From the NCBI RefSeq assembly GCF_900177415.1, contig NZ_FXAF01000011.1, forward strand, positions 1,088,013-1,152,012: a DNA stretch of 64,000 nucleotides, in the 5' to 3' direction. The translations under genes and the position numbers were made by a program. This document shows, in pieces, positions 53,183 to 61,314 of the stretch. The notes below the pieces were generated by a model. The model was not told where the DNA came from. It saw only the letters and a list, made by a program, of their open reading frames with translations, and ran no database searches. The first letter of the stretch is position 1, and each line of letters starts with the position of its first letter. This DNA is from Xaviernesmea oryzae (GTDB lineage Bacteria; Pseudomonadota; Alphaproteobacteria; Rhizobiales; Rhizobiaceae).

Positions 53183-53261
53183 TTGCGCTCTCCTTGAACA
53201 ATCGAAGGCAGCATAGCTTTCGTAGTCGTGGAAATGAGGGCAAGCCGGTATGGCAAGCTCC

Positions 53262-53398
53262 CACTTCTCCCCAGCGGGGAGAAGTGCCGAGCGAATGCGA
53301 GGCGATGAGGGGGTGCACACGACGGCAAGCTCCAGTGCTTTCTATCTGGCTCCGCCCCCCTCATCTGCCTTCGGTTCTCCCCGCTGGGGAGAAGAGGG
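53262..53398. repeat. Intergenic palindromic element
   Basis: Two facing arms, 53262-53316 and 53352-53398, each contain a small palindrome (CTTCTCCCCAGCGGGGAGAAG and TCTCCCCGCTGGGGAGA) and a GATGAGGGGG/CCCCCTCATC end. It fills much of the 53183-53464 gap, where I see no gene. Confidence 0.65.
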
Positions 53399-53464
53399 AG
53401 CAGCCTCGCAAGCCCTGCACCACGTCCGCATGTTCTCCTTCCGCCTCACGACAAGAGGTGAGGC

Positions 53465-53944
53465 ATGCTGTTCGGACAATCGGTCTTCCAGTCGGTGCTG
53501 ACGCGCCTGAGGGAAGAACAGGGCGAGGAAGAGGCCGAAGGAACGGAACCGAGCTTCCGCATCAAGGGGCTTGGCCTGGGTTTCGTCGCGCCGACGGATG
53601 AAGGGCCTTCCGCTATAGGCGGCGATACCGAAGCCTATTTCGCCTTTCTGCCCGAACTGCCCGAACTCTCTGAGATGGAGCCACCCTCACCCGACGAGGA
53701 AGAGCCGCCGGCGGCGCCTCCGATCCCCTCTCACTTGCTTCGGCTGACGGTGGAGGAAATCGCAGAGGAGCTTGCAATCACGGCAGCCGACACCGAGGCG
53801 ACGCTCGCCGAAAAACGCCGGCGCTTCGCGAGAGCCAATCACCCCGATGGGGTGGCCCCGGAATTTCGCGACAATGCCAACATCCGCATGAAGACCGCCA
53901 ACCTGCTGATCGACACGGCGATCAAGGGGCTTTTCTGGCGCTGA
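53465..53944 (+). CDS. Degenerate J-domain-like protein
   Basis: This 159-residue protein has an acidic, proline-rich middle (SEMEPPSPDEEEPPAAPPIP) and a C-terminal helix pair around KRRRFARANHPDGVAPEFRD with the HPD tripeptide, followed by NANIRMKTANLLIDTAI. That resembles the core of a J domain, the DnaK-stimulating module, but helices I and IV are not clear. A co-chaperone role is inference. AGAGGTGAGGC precedes the ATG. It follows the palindromic element. Confidence 0.6.
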   Translation: MLFGQSVFQSVLTRLREEQGEEEAEGTEPSFRIKGLGLGFVAPTDEGPSAIGGDTEAYFAFLPELPELSEMEPPSPDEEEPPAAPPIPSHLLRLTVEEIAEELAITAADTEATLAEKRRRFARANHPDGVAPEFRDNANIRMKTANLLIDTAIKGLFWR

Positions 53945-53976
53945 CGGACGCGTGGCGGCAAAGCGCTATCTTCCGG

Positions 53977-54189
53977 TTACTCCTTCTGCTCATCGGCGGG
54001 CTTCGAGACCGGCGGCTTCCGCTTTTCCATGAACAGCTTGTAGGTGGCGTAGATCCCCATGGCGCCGACGATGATCGCCCAGATCGGCTCTCCCGCATAA
54101 AGCTCGAACACCGCCCAGACGGCGCAGACGACCGGGATCAGCAGCCGCCGCCAGAGCGGCTCGTAGAACGGATGGTTCGGATCGATCAT
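53977..54189 (-). CDS. Small membrane protein (DUF3329-like)
   Basis: This 70-residue protein has two membrane segments (RRLLIPVVCAVWAVFELYAG and PIWAIIVGAMGIYATYKLFM) and a charged C terminus (EKRKPPVSKPADEQKE). It begins MIDPNHPFYEPLW, as in DUF3329-type proteins. The ATG at 54189 lies 5 bases after the ROK regulator stop, so it is likely translated from the same message. Function unknown. Confidence 0.65.
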   Translation of the reverse strand: MIDPNHPFYEPLWRRLLIPVVCAVWAVFELYAGEPIWAIIVGAMGIYATYKLFMEKRKPPVSKPADEQKE

Positions 54190-54193
54190 GACG

Positions 54194-55420
54194 TCACTCC
54201 CCGGCCGCCTGCATATGCGGCCTCGAAGCGATAATATCCTGATCGATGATGGAAAACGCAAGATTGAGATGGCCTTCGAACACCAGCGAGGCTTCGTCCG
54301 GCACGACGAGCAGGTTCGGCATGCCGCCGAGCCGCACGACCTGGGTCTGCGAGAGCCCCTCCTCCATTCCCGCCTGCAGGAGATCGTAGTGCCGGGTCCC
54401 GGGGCCGGTGATGAAGACCGGCATGTGCCCGTGCAGGCTCAGCAGCCGGGACAATCCGTTGCCGAGCGCCACGCCCGCGTGGCGGAAGGCGAGCTGCGCC
54501 ATGCGGTTGCCCTGCCGGGCGCCTGCGGCGATCTTGTCGATCTCGGCGATCGGCACGAATTTCGCCGGAATCGTGTCCATCGGCACCTCGAAGGCGGTGC
54601 GCAGAATGGCGTAGAAGCCCGCATAGGCCTCGATGCAGCCGCGCGCGCCGCAGCGGCAGAGCCCGCCGTCCGGCATGTGCAGCATATGCCCGAAATTCGG
54701 CGCGGATATCTCCGGCAGGCCGGCGCCTCCCCGCCTGGCGATCCCGAGCCCTATGCTGTGACCGAGCGAAAGCGCCGCAAGCACCGGTTCGCCCTCGCCC
54801 TTCCTCTTCGCCTCGCGCTCGAGAAGCGCGCCGGCGACCAGCAGCGTCTCGTTGTTGAGGATGACCTTGGCCGACCAGCCGTCGGTCAGCGCCTGGGAAA
54901 AATCCACCGGCTGGGCGCCGAAGACAGGCGACCAGACGAGCACCGGAGCGGCCGGGTGCGCGAGCCCCTTGCTGCTGATCGAGACGAGCAGCACTCTGGC
55001 CGGATCGATGCGCGAACGGGTGGCGGCGCGGGTCAGCGCCGCCGAGATCGCGGCGAGGAAGGTCGCGGTCCCCCCCTCGCCGCGCGGTTCCGTGAAACGG
55101 TCGAGCAGCGTGCCGGCATAGTCCACCAGCGAATACTGGATCGAATCGGAGGATATGATGATGGTGACGAGATAGCCGCAACCGCGCCGCTGGCTGAAGA
55201 GCACGCGCGGCCGGCCGCGGCCGGAAACCGCCTGCTGCTCGCTCTTCTCGATGATGCGGGCGCGCTCCAGATCGGCGGTGATGGCGGAGACGGTGGCCGA
55301 AGCCAGCCCCGTCGCATCCGAAATTTCCGTATGCGCGAGCCGGCCATGGCGGCGCAGCGCCGACAGAACCAGCGCACTGTTCTGCTGCCGGACCAGTTCC
55401 GTGCTCGATTTCGCCAGCAT
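54194..55420 (-). CDS. ROK-family transcriptional regulator (XylR-like)
   Basis: This 408-residue protein has an N-terminal winged helix-turn-helix (VRQQNSALVLSALRRHGRLA, DATGLASATVSAITADLERA) and a C-terminal ROK sugar-kinase-like domain with the zinc motif GGLCRCGARGCIEAYAG. It is divergent from xylF, with two adjacent perfect palindromes in the shared promoter, and so probably represses xylFHG until xylose binds. I chose the ATG at 55420, preceded by GAGGAG, over a start 81 bases upstream. Confidence 0.9.
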   Translation of the reverse strand: MLAKSSTELVRQQNSALVLSALRRHGRLAHTEISDATGLASATVSAITADLERARIIEKSEQQAVSGRGRPRVLFSQRRGCGYLVTIIISSDSIQYSLVDYAGTLLDRFTEPRGEGGTATFLAAISAALTRAATRSRIDPARVLLVSISSKGLAHPAAPVLVWSPVFGAQPVDFSQALTDGWSAKVILNNETLLVAGALLEREAKRKGEGEPVLAALSLGHSIGLGIARRGGAGLPEISAPNFGHMLHMPDGGLCRCGARGCIEAYAGFYAILRTAFEVPMDTIPAKFVPIAEIDKIAAGARQGNRMAQLAFRHAGVALGNGLSRLLSLHGHMPVFITGPGTRHYDLLQAGMEEGLSQTQVVRLGGMPNLLVVPDEASLVFEGHLNLAFSIIDQDIIASRPHMQAAGE

Positions 55421-55506
55421 TCCGCTTGCCGCTCCTCCTCGCTCCCCCTGTCGATACGGCAGTGCCTTCTCCTCCACAAGTGCCGATTGACAGCCTTTCA
55501 AATCTC

Positions 55507-55535
55507 TGACATGTCATTTCTCGACTGTCGAGAAA
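55507..55535. promoter_or_regulatory. Candidate xyl operator (two adjacent palindromes)
   Basis: TGACATGTCA (55507-55516) is a perfect 10-bp palindrome. TTTCTCGAC-T-GTCGAGAAA (55517-55535) is a perfect 9-1-9 palindrome directly next to it. They lie between the divergent ROK regulator and xylF, which is where a ROK-type repressor would bind. Binding is inferred. Confidence 0.65.
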
Positions 55536-55624
55536 AAAGCTTGGAAGCTTTCTACGGCAGGCCATCCGGCGGGGGGAGAGCACGGAGGCTTGTGGCCCAT
55601 CCGCCGTCACTCGGGAGGACAATT

Positions 55625-56665
55625 ATGAGATCGTTCGTAAAGCTGATGGCCGGCGCGGCCATCCTCGTTTCCATGCATACCGCAGCCATGGCGCAGCAGG
55701 TCGTCGTCGGCGTCTCCTGGTCGAACTTCCAGGAAGAGCGCTGGAAGACCGACGAAGCTGCGATCAAGAAGGCGCTCGAAGCCGCCGGCGCCAAATATAT
55801 CTCCGCCGACGCCCAGTCTTCCGCCGCCAAGCAGCTTACCGACGTCGAGGCGCTGATCGCCCAGGGCGCCAATGCGCTGATCGTGCTCGCCCAGGATTCC
55901 GATGCGATCGGCCCGGCGATCGAGAAGGCGAGCGCCGAAGGCATTCCGGTCGTCGGCTACGACCGCCTGATCGAGAACCCGGACGCCTTCTACATCACCT
56001 TCGACAACAAGGAAGTCGGCCGCATGCAGGCCGAAGGCGTGTTCAAGGTGAAGCCGGAAGGCAATTACGTCTTCATCAAGGGCAATTCGGCGGACCCGAA
56101 CGCGGACTTCCTGTTCTCGGGCCAGATGGAAGTGCTGAAGGCAGCGATCGACGCCGGCAAAATCAAGAATGTCGGCGAAGCCTATACGGACGGCTGGAAG
56201 CCGGAAAACGCCCAGCGGAACATGGAGCAGTTCCTGACCAAGAACAACAATAAGGTCGACGCGGTCGTGGCTTCGAACGACGGCACCGCCGGCGGCGCGA
56301 TTGCGGCTCTCGACGCCCAGGGGCTGGCCGGCTCCGTCCCGGTCTCCGGCCAGGATGCCGACAAGGCGGCGCTGAACCGCGTGGCGCTCGGCACCCAGAC
56401 CGTCTCCGTCTGGAAGGACAGCCGTGAGCTCGGCAAGAATGCCGCCGAGATCGCGCTTGCCCTCGCCTCGGGCAAGAAGATGAGCGAGATCCCGAACGTC
56501 CAGACCTTCACCGGCGGTCCGAAGAAGCAGGCGATGCAATCGGTCTTCCTGAAGCCGCAGCCGATCACCAAGGACAACCTGAACCTGGTCATCGACGCCG
56601 GCTGGATCAGCAAGGCCGAAGCCTGCCAGGGCGTCAAGGCCGGCACGGTCGCCGCCTGCAACTGA
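55625..56665 (+). CDS. xylF: D-xylose ABC transporter substrate-binding protein
   Basis: This 346-residue periplasmic protein delivers D-xylose to XylHG. A signal peptide is present (MRSFVKLMAGAAILVSMHTA, cleavage after AMA). The mature protein matches XylF, with NNNKVDAVVASNDGTAGGAI, VPVSGQDADKAALNRVALGT and GTQTVSVWKDSRELG. GGGAGGA lies 5 bases before the ATG. A strong terminator-like hairpin follows directly, which should keep the downstream permease and ATPase at lower levels. Confidence 0.92.
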   Translation: MRSFVKLMAGAAILVSMHTAAMAQQVVVGVSWSNFQEERWKTDEAAIKKALEAAGAKYISADAQSSAAKQLTDVEALIAQGANALIVLAQDSDAIGPAIEKASAEGIPVVGYDRLIENPDAFYITFDNKEVGRMQAEGVFKVKPEGNYVFIKGNSADPNADFLFSGQMEVLKAAIDAGKIKNVGEAYTDGWKPENAQRNMEQFLTKNNNKVDAVVASNDGTAGGAIAALDAQGLAGSVPVSGQDADKAALNRVALGTQTVSVWKDSRELGKNAAEIALALASGKKMSEIPNVQTFTGGPKKQAMQSVFLKPQPITKDNLNLVIDAGWISKAEACQGVKAGTVAACN

Positions 56666-56693
56666 GCAAGGGCCATTCCGGATCGACAACAGT

Positions 56694-56729
56694 CCGACGC
56701 CGCAGCATGTCTGCCGCGGCGTCGGTTTT
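56694..56729 (+). terminator. Intercistronic terminator between xylF and xylH
   Basis: CCGACGCCGC (56694-56703) pairs perfectly with GCGGCGTCGG (56716-56725), followed by TTTT. It can lower expression of xylHG relative to xylF, a common design in ABC operons. Confidence 0.82.
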
Positions 56730-56833
56730 CGGCGTAAGATGATGCGGCCGCCGAATGCGGCGAAGCGTCATCGGAGGCAGGACCGGCCAGTGCCGGGCGC
56801 AGCGCCTCAAGACAAGGTGGAGAACGGCAGCAC

Positions 56834-58165
56834 ATGGCCGACACGATTAATTCCACGACATCGGACAATTCCGCGACGTCGGGAGGCGCCGGACGGGCGG
56901 AGGGCAATCTCGTGGCGCGCTTCTTCCGCGCGACCGAGATCGACACGCGCCTGCTCGGCATGATCGGCGCGCTGCTGGTCATCTGGGTCGGTTTCCACAT
57001 CCTGACCGGCGGTCTTTTCCTGACGCCCCGGAACCTGTGGTTTCTCTCGGTGCAGACCGCATCCGTCGCCGTCATGGCGACCGGCATGGTGCTGGTCATC
57101 GTCACCCGCAACATCGACCTTTCCGTCGGCTCCATCCTCGGGTTCACCGGGATGATCATGGGCGTTCTGCAGGCGCAGCTGCTGCCCCAGGTGCTCGGCT
57201 TCAACCATCCCGCCACCTGGGCGATCGCGCTAGCCGGCGGCCTCGTCGTCGGCGGCCTGATCGGCGCTTTCCAAGGCGCGATCATCGCCTTCCTGAACGT
57301 CCCCTCCTTCATCGTCACGCTCGGCGGCCTGCTCGTCTGGCGCGGCGCCACCTGGTTCGTGACGAGCGGCCAGACGGTCGCGCCGATGGACGCCAACTTC
57401 CGCCTGATGGGCGGCGGCACCGACGGCTCGATCGGCGCCACCTGGAGCTGGATCGTCGGCATCCTCGCCTGTCTCGCGATCGTCGCGGCGATCGTCAACG
57501 GCCGCCGCCAGCGCAAGCGCTTCCACTTCCCCCGCCGGCCCATCTGGGCCGAATACGTGCTGGCGGGGCTCGGCTGCATCATCGTGCTCGGCGTCGTCTC
57601 GATCGCCAACGACTATTACTGGCCAATCAACATCGCCCGCCGCTATGCGGAAGCCAACGGCATTGCCTGGCCGGAAGGCGGCCTCTTCATCTCCCACGGC
57701 ATCGCCGTGCCGGTGCTGATGGCGATCGCCGTCGGCATCGTCATGACCTTCATCGCGACAAGGCTCCGCTTCGGACGCTACGTCTTCGCGATCGGCGGCA
57801 ACCCGGAAGCGGCAGAGCTTGCCGGCATCAAGACCCGCTGGGTGACGGTGAAGATCTTCGCCCTGATGGGCATCCTCTGCGCCATCGCCGCGGCGATCTC
57901 GACGGCCCGCCTGAACGCCGCGACCAATGCGCAAGGCGAGCTCGACGAACTCTATACGATCGCCGCGGCCGTCATCGGCGGCACCTCGCTTTCCGGCGGC
58001 GTCGGCACGATCGCCGGCGCCATGCTCGGCGCGCTTCTCATGCAGTCGCTGCAGTCCGGCATGGTGCTGCTCGGCATCGACACGCCCTTCCAGCGCATCG
58101 TCGTCGGCGCCGTGCTCGTGCTCGCCGTCTGGCTCGATACCGTCTACCGCGCCAGAGCCAAGTGA
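56834..58165 (+). CDS. xylH: D-xylose ABC transporter permease
   Basis: This 443-residue inner-membrane permease has about ten to twelve membrane segments and the sugar-permease motif FAIGGNPEAAELAGIKTRWV. Other family segments are RNIDLSVGSILGFTGMIMGV and GGTSLSGGVGTIAGAMLG. It is longer than E. coli XylH because of an extra hydrophilic insert near residues 175-260. It starts about 100 bases after the intercistronic hairpin and 23 bases before xylG. Confidence 0.9.
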   Translation: MADTINSTTSDNSATSGGAGRAEGNLVARFFRATEIDTRLLGMIGALLVIWVGFHILTGGLFLTPRNLWFLSVQTASVAVMATGMVLVIVTRNIDLSVGSILGFTGMIMGVLQAQLLPQVLGFNHPATWAIALAGGLVVGGLIGAFQGAIIAFLNVPSFIVTLGGLLVWRGATWFVTSGQTVAPMDANFRLMGGGTDGSIGATWSWIVGILACLAIVAAIVNGRRQRKRFHFPRRPIWAEYVLAGLGCIIVLGVVSIANDYYWPINIARRYAEANGIAWPEGGLFISHGIAVPVLMAIAVGIVMTFIATRLRFGRYVFAIGGNPEAAELAGIKTRWVTVKIFALMGILCAIAAAISTARLNAATNAQGELDELYTIAAAVIGGTSLSGGVGTIAGAMLGALLMQSLQSGMVLLGIDTPFQRIVVGAVLVLAVWLDTVYRARAK

Positions 58166-58188
58166 CAGCAAAGATAGGAGTTTTCATC

Positions 58189-58974
58189 GTGACGGAACAC
58201 ACCACTCCGCTCGTGGAAATGAAGAACATTTCCATCTCCTTCGGCGGGCTTCACGCGGTCGAGAACGCCTCGGTCGATCTTTTTCCCGGCGAGGTGGTGG
58301 CCCTTCTCGGCCATAACGGCGCGGGCAAATCGACGCTGATCAAGATTCTCTCGGGCGCCTACAGGCGGGACGAAGGCGAGATCCTGATCAATGGCGAGCC
58401 GGCCGACATCCGCAACCCGCGCGACGCCAAGAAATACGGCATCGAGACGATCTATCAGACGCTCGCCGTCGCCGACAACGTCGATGCCGCCGCCAACCTT
58501 TATCTCGGCCGCGAGCTCCGGACGAAATGGGGCACGCTCGACGATGTCGCCATGGAGGCCAGCACGCGCGAGGTGATGGGGCGCCTCAACCCCAATTTCA
58601 GGCGCTTCAAGGAGCCGGTGAAGGCGCTTTCGGGCGGCCAGCGGCAATCGGTGGCGATCGCCCGGGCGATCCTGTTCGACGCGCGCATCCTGATCATGGA
58701 CGAGCCGACCGCGGCGCTGGGGCCGCAGGAGACGGCCCAGGTGGGCGACCTGATCAAGCAGCTGAAGCGCGAGGGGATCGGCATCTTCCTGATCAGCCAC
58801 GACATCCACGACGTCTTCGACCTCGCCGACCGCGTCTTCGTGATGAAGAACGGCAAGGTGGTGGGCCATGCGCGCACCGGGGACGTCACCAAGGACGAGG
58901 TTCTCGGCATGATCATTCTGGGCAAGGTGCCGCCTGGCGCGACGCCGGGTCCGGGCGCCATGAAAGTGGCGTGA
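58189..58974 (+). CDS. xylG: Sugar ABC transporter ATP-binding protein (single-domain XylG-like)
   Basis: This 261-residue ATPase has Walker A GHNGAGKST, signature LSGGQ and Walker B ILIMDEPTAAL, one nucleotide-binding domain only. E. coli XylG has two domains and is twice as long, so the functional transporter probably uses a dimer here. The GTG at 58189 is preceded by TAGGAG. It is the last gene of the xylFHG unit. A strong hairpin follows. Confidence 0.87.
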   Translation: MTEHTTPLVEMKNISISFGGLHAVENASVDLFPGEVVALLGHNGAGKSTLIKILSGAYRRDEGEILINGEPADIRNPRDAKKYGIETIYQTLAVADNVDAAANLYLGRELRTKWGTLDDVAMEASTREVMGRLNPNFRRFKEPVKALSGGQRQSVAIARAILFDARILIMDEPTAALGPQETAQVGDLIKQLKREGIGIFLISHDIHDVFDLADRVFVMKNGKVVGHARTGDVTKDEVLGMIILGKVPPGATPGPGAMKVA

Positions 58975-59037
58975 TCGCCTGGAAAAGTCGAACGGTGCCC
59001 ACTCTTTACGATCCGCCGTCGTTGAGGGGGCGCCAGG

Positions 59038-59064
59038 GCGGAACCGGGCTTTCCCCGGTTCCGC
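59038..59064 (+). terminator. Hairpin after xylG
   Basis: An 11-bp perfect stem GCGGAACCGGG/CCCGGTTCCGC with a 5-base loop lies 63 bases past the xylG stop. There is no T-tract, so termination strength is uncertain. Confidence 0.55.
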
Positions 59065-59173
59065 TCATTCCCCTTGAAATCGGCGCTCCTTGAAATTGCC
59101 GATTGATGCGGCCGTCATCCTGGGTTAAGAACCTGCCATCGGACGAGGCGAGTCACCATCGCCTTTGCGGTTA

Positions 59174-59250
59174 GCACCCGTAGCTCAGCTGGATAGAGTG
59201 TTGGATTCCGATTCCAAAGGTCACAGGTTCGAATCCTGTCGGGTGCGCCA
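59174..59250 (+). tRNA. tRNA-Arg (anticodon CCG)
   Basis: The 77-nt cloverleaf is intact: acceptor GCACCCG pairs with CGGGTGC, the anticodon stem TTGGA/TCCAA holds loop TTCCGAT with anticodon CCG (codon CGG), the T arm is CAGGTTCGAATCCTG, and CCA is encoded. The region downstream looks accessory (lower GC in places, insertion sequence), so this tRNA may mark an integration site. Confidence 0.97.
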
Positions 59251-59282
59251 TTTCTCCCATTTTCACTGCACCGACACCGAAA

Positions 59283-59377
59283 TTTACCGCCGATAACCGC
59301 CGGGACTACGCTTCTTCGCTCGCCGGCAGTCTCCCGCTCTTTGCTCGGGCGTAGTCCCGGCGGTTATCGGCGGTAAA
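59283..59377. repeat. 28-bp perfect inverted repeat
   Basis: Arms 59283-59310 and 59350-59377 are perfect reverse complements, starting TTTACCGCCGATAACCGCCG, with 39 bases between them. It lies 33 bases past the tRNA-Arg. Two overlapping minus-strand frames here lack ribosome sites, and I do not call them genes. Confidence 0.9.
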
Positions 59378-59512
59378 AAGTTCGAAGCGCTCCCGGTCGA
59401 ATGGCGGATTTCGCCCCGTGCCGAGCGCACGATCCCCGTCAGCCGGCATCCTTCCGCGATGGAGATAGTGCGGATCATCGGACGGCGTCATATTTGTTGA
59501 CATCTTCCTGTT

Positions 59513-59529
59513 GTAACAAGTATGGTTAC
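59513..59529. promoter_or_regulatory. Rrf2-type operator upstream of the regulator gene
   Basis: GTAAC (59513-59517), 7 bases, GTTAC (59525-59529), followed by GTCAA. The same arrangement recurs at 60046-60062 upstream of the transporter gene, which supports a shared operator for the encoded Rrf2 protein. Confidence 0.72.
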
Positions 59530-59546
59530 GTCAAGGAGTCTTTGGG

Positions 59547-59996
59547 ATGAGTGCTAACAGCCGCCTTACCGTTGCCGTTCACATCTTATCGTGGATGGCC
59601 CTTGTGGCACGAAAGCGCGCCGATCCTGTAACCTCGGAACGGATCGCGCTGAGCGTGAACACCAATCCCGTCGTGATCCGGCGTACTCTTGGGCTTTTGC
59701 ACAAGGCGGGCCTCGTCAGAAGCCATCGCGGCGTGAATGCGGGATGGACGCTCGCCAAAAGCGCCGCCGCAATCACGCTGCGGGACGTATCTGCGGCACT
59801 CGAGCAGGAAGGGCCATTTGGCCTGCATGCTTCGCCACCTAATCCAGGCTGCCCGGTCGGGCGAGGAATTCAGCCTGCGCTCAGCCGTGTGTACGGTTCT
59901 TTGGATCATCTGATCCAGCAGCATCTCGCGAGAACGACCATTGAGCAGGTCCTCGCCGATACGCTTTCGATGACACCTGGATCAAACGGAATCTAG
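59547..59996 (+). CDS. Rrf2-family transcriptional regulator
   Basis: This 149-residue regulator has the Rrf2 winged helix-turn-helix: SRLTVAVHILSWMALVARKR, then NPVVIRRTLGLLHKAGLVRS followed by RGVNAGWTLAK. There is one cysteine (GCPVGRG), not the three-cysteine cluster of Fe-S Rrf2 proteins such as IscR, so a thiol or ligand sensor is more likely. AAGGAG precedes the ATG. A 17-bp palindrome ahead of it recurs ahead of the adjacent MFS gene, which suggests self-control and control of the transporter. Confidence 0.87.
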   Translation: MSANSRLTVAVHILSWMALVARKRADPVTSERIALSVNTNPVVIRRTLGLLHKAGLVRSHRGVNAGWTLAKSAAAITLRDVSAALEQEGPFGLHASPPNPGCPVGRGIQPALSRVYGSLDHLIQQHLARTTIEQVLADTLSMTPGSNGI

Positions 59997-60045
59997 ACCT
60001 GCCAATAAGACAATGCGGCGGGTAGATGTCTCACAATCATAGATG

Positions 60046-60062
60046 TAACAAAAATGGTTACA
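60046..60062. promoter_or_regulatory. Rrf2-type operator upstream of the transporter gene
   Basis: GTAAC (60046-60050), 7 bases, GTTAC (60058-60062), followed by ATCAA. Same architecture and flanks as the site at 59513-59529. It overlaps where the promoter of the transporter gene should be, 24 bases before the start codon. Confidence 0.72.
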
Positions 60063-60085
60063 TCAAGAGGAACGGAAGATCGAAG

Positions 60086-61279
60086 ATGGGTATACGCCTG
60101 CTCGCGCTCGCCCTAGGCACCTTTTCAATCGGCACCGACAGTTTTGTTGTCGCAGGCATTCTGCCAGATGTTTCGCACTCACTTGGTATAGGGGTGACTG
60201 CGGCCGGGCAAATGATCACCGTCTATGCCCTCGCCTACGCTTTGATGACGCCTGTCATGGCCACTTTGACGGCGCAATGGCCGCGCCGGACTGTGCTTGC
60301 GGGCGGCCTCGTCGTCTTCATTGTCGGCAATGTGCTGACGGCAATGGTCTCTACGTTCGATCTCGTTCTGCTAAGCCGCGCGTTAGCAGGTCTAGGCGGC
60401 GCCATGTTCACTCCGGCCGCAAGCGCTATGGCGGCGGGTCTTGTCTCGCCTGAGCGACGCGGTCGGGCTCTGGCCATCGTCATGGCGGGTTTGAGCGGAG
60501 CAACCGCGCTTGGTGCGCCCATCGGAACCCTTATCGGCAGCCTTGGCGATTGGCGGCTGACGATGTGGTTTGTCGCTGCGCTGGGTCTGCTGGCGTTAGT
60601 AGGGGTCCGGCTGCTTCTTCCGCAGATGGCGCCTCCTCCGCGCTTGCGACTTGCGGAACGGCTGGCGCCGATCGGCGACCTCCGCGTGGCGATGACACTG
60701 CTTACGACCCTCTTCGTGCTATCTGGCCTTTATACCGTCTACAACTATGTAAGCCTTGCCTTCGAGCGTGCCACTGGTGGTGATGGGTCACTTTTGGCAG
60801 CCCTGATCTCGATGTGGGGAATTGCCGCGATAGCTGGCAATCTGGCCGCCGGGGTCCTAACGGACAAGTTCGGAAGCCGTAGGATCATTAATGCCGCCGC
60901 GGCGATAGCTGCGTTGGATTTTGCCCTCATGCCGGTTACGAGCGGTACCTTTATCGGCGCGAGTGTCACGCTCATAATCTGGGGTTTCGCCGGTTGGGGC
61001 GTTCTGGTTCCGCAGCAGCATCGCCTCATCGGCATCGCACCCGTCAAGGCGCCCCTCCTGATCGCCTTGAACGCAGCGGCGATCTATATCGCCGTCTCGG
61101 CCTCCGGTGCACTCGGCGCGGCAGTCCTCCAGGTGCTTGATTCGCGCTTTCTGGGTTTGGTTGGAGCTGTTCTGATCTTTGCCGGCCTTTTGACCGCAGA
61201 AGTCGCCCACGGCCTCATAGTGCGCGGTGCCGTGTCCGCTGTGCCGGCCGCGGCAACGGACAGTTCGCACATTTCCTAA
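60086..61279 (+). CDS. MFS efflux transporter (DHA1-type)
   Basis: This 397-residue inner-membrane protein has 12 membrane segments and starts MGIRLLALALGTFSIGTDSF. The MFS motif region is LTAQWPRRTVLAGGLVVFIV. The layout fits drug/H+ antiporters of the AraJ/chloramphenicol-efflux type; the substrate is unknown. I chose the ATG at 60086 with GAGGAACGGAAG upstream. Codon use is less GC-biased than in the metabolic genes before 59 kb. Control by the adjacent Rrf2 protein is supported by the shared palindrome. Confidence 0.88.
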   Translation: MGIRLLALALGTFSIGTDSFVVAGILPDVSHSLGIGVTAAGQMITVYALAYALMTPVMATLTAQWPRRTVLAGGLVVFIVGNVLTAMVSTFDLVLLSRALAGLGGAMFTPAASAMAAGLVSPERRGRALAIVMAGLSGATALGAPIGTLIGSLGDWRLTMWFVAALGLLALVGVRLLLPQMAPPPRLRLAERLAPIGDLRVAMTLLTTLFVLSGLYTVYNYVSLAFERATGGDGSLLAALISMWGIAAIAGNLAAGVLTDKFGSRRIINAAAAIAALDFALMPVTSGTFIGASVTLIIWGFAGWGVLVPQQHRLIGIAPVKAPLLIALNAAAIYIAVSASGALGAAVLQVLDSRFLGLVGAVLIFAGLLTAEVAHGLIVRGAVSAVPAAATDSSHIS

Positions 61280-61314
61280 TCCCAGGGAGTTCAGGCCTAA
61301 ACGGAGGATCTACG

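Noticed and set aside
59284..59503. Two small minus-strand frames in the region after tRNA-Arg
   Set aside because: Both read into the long inverted repeat and neither resembles an integrase or other known family.
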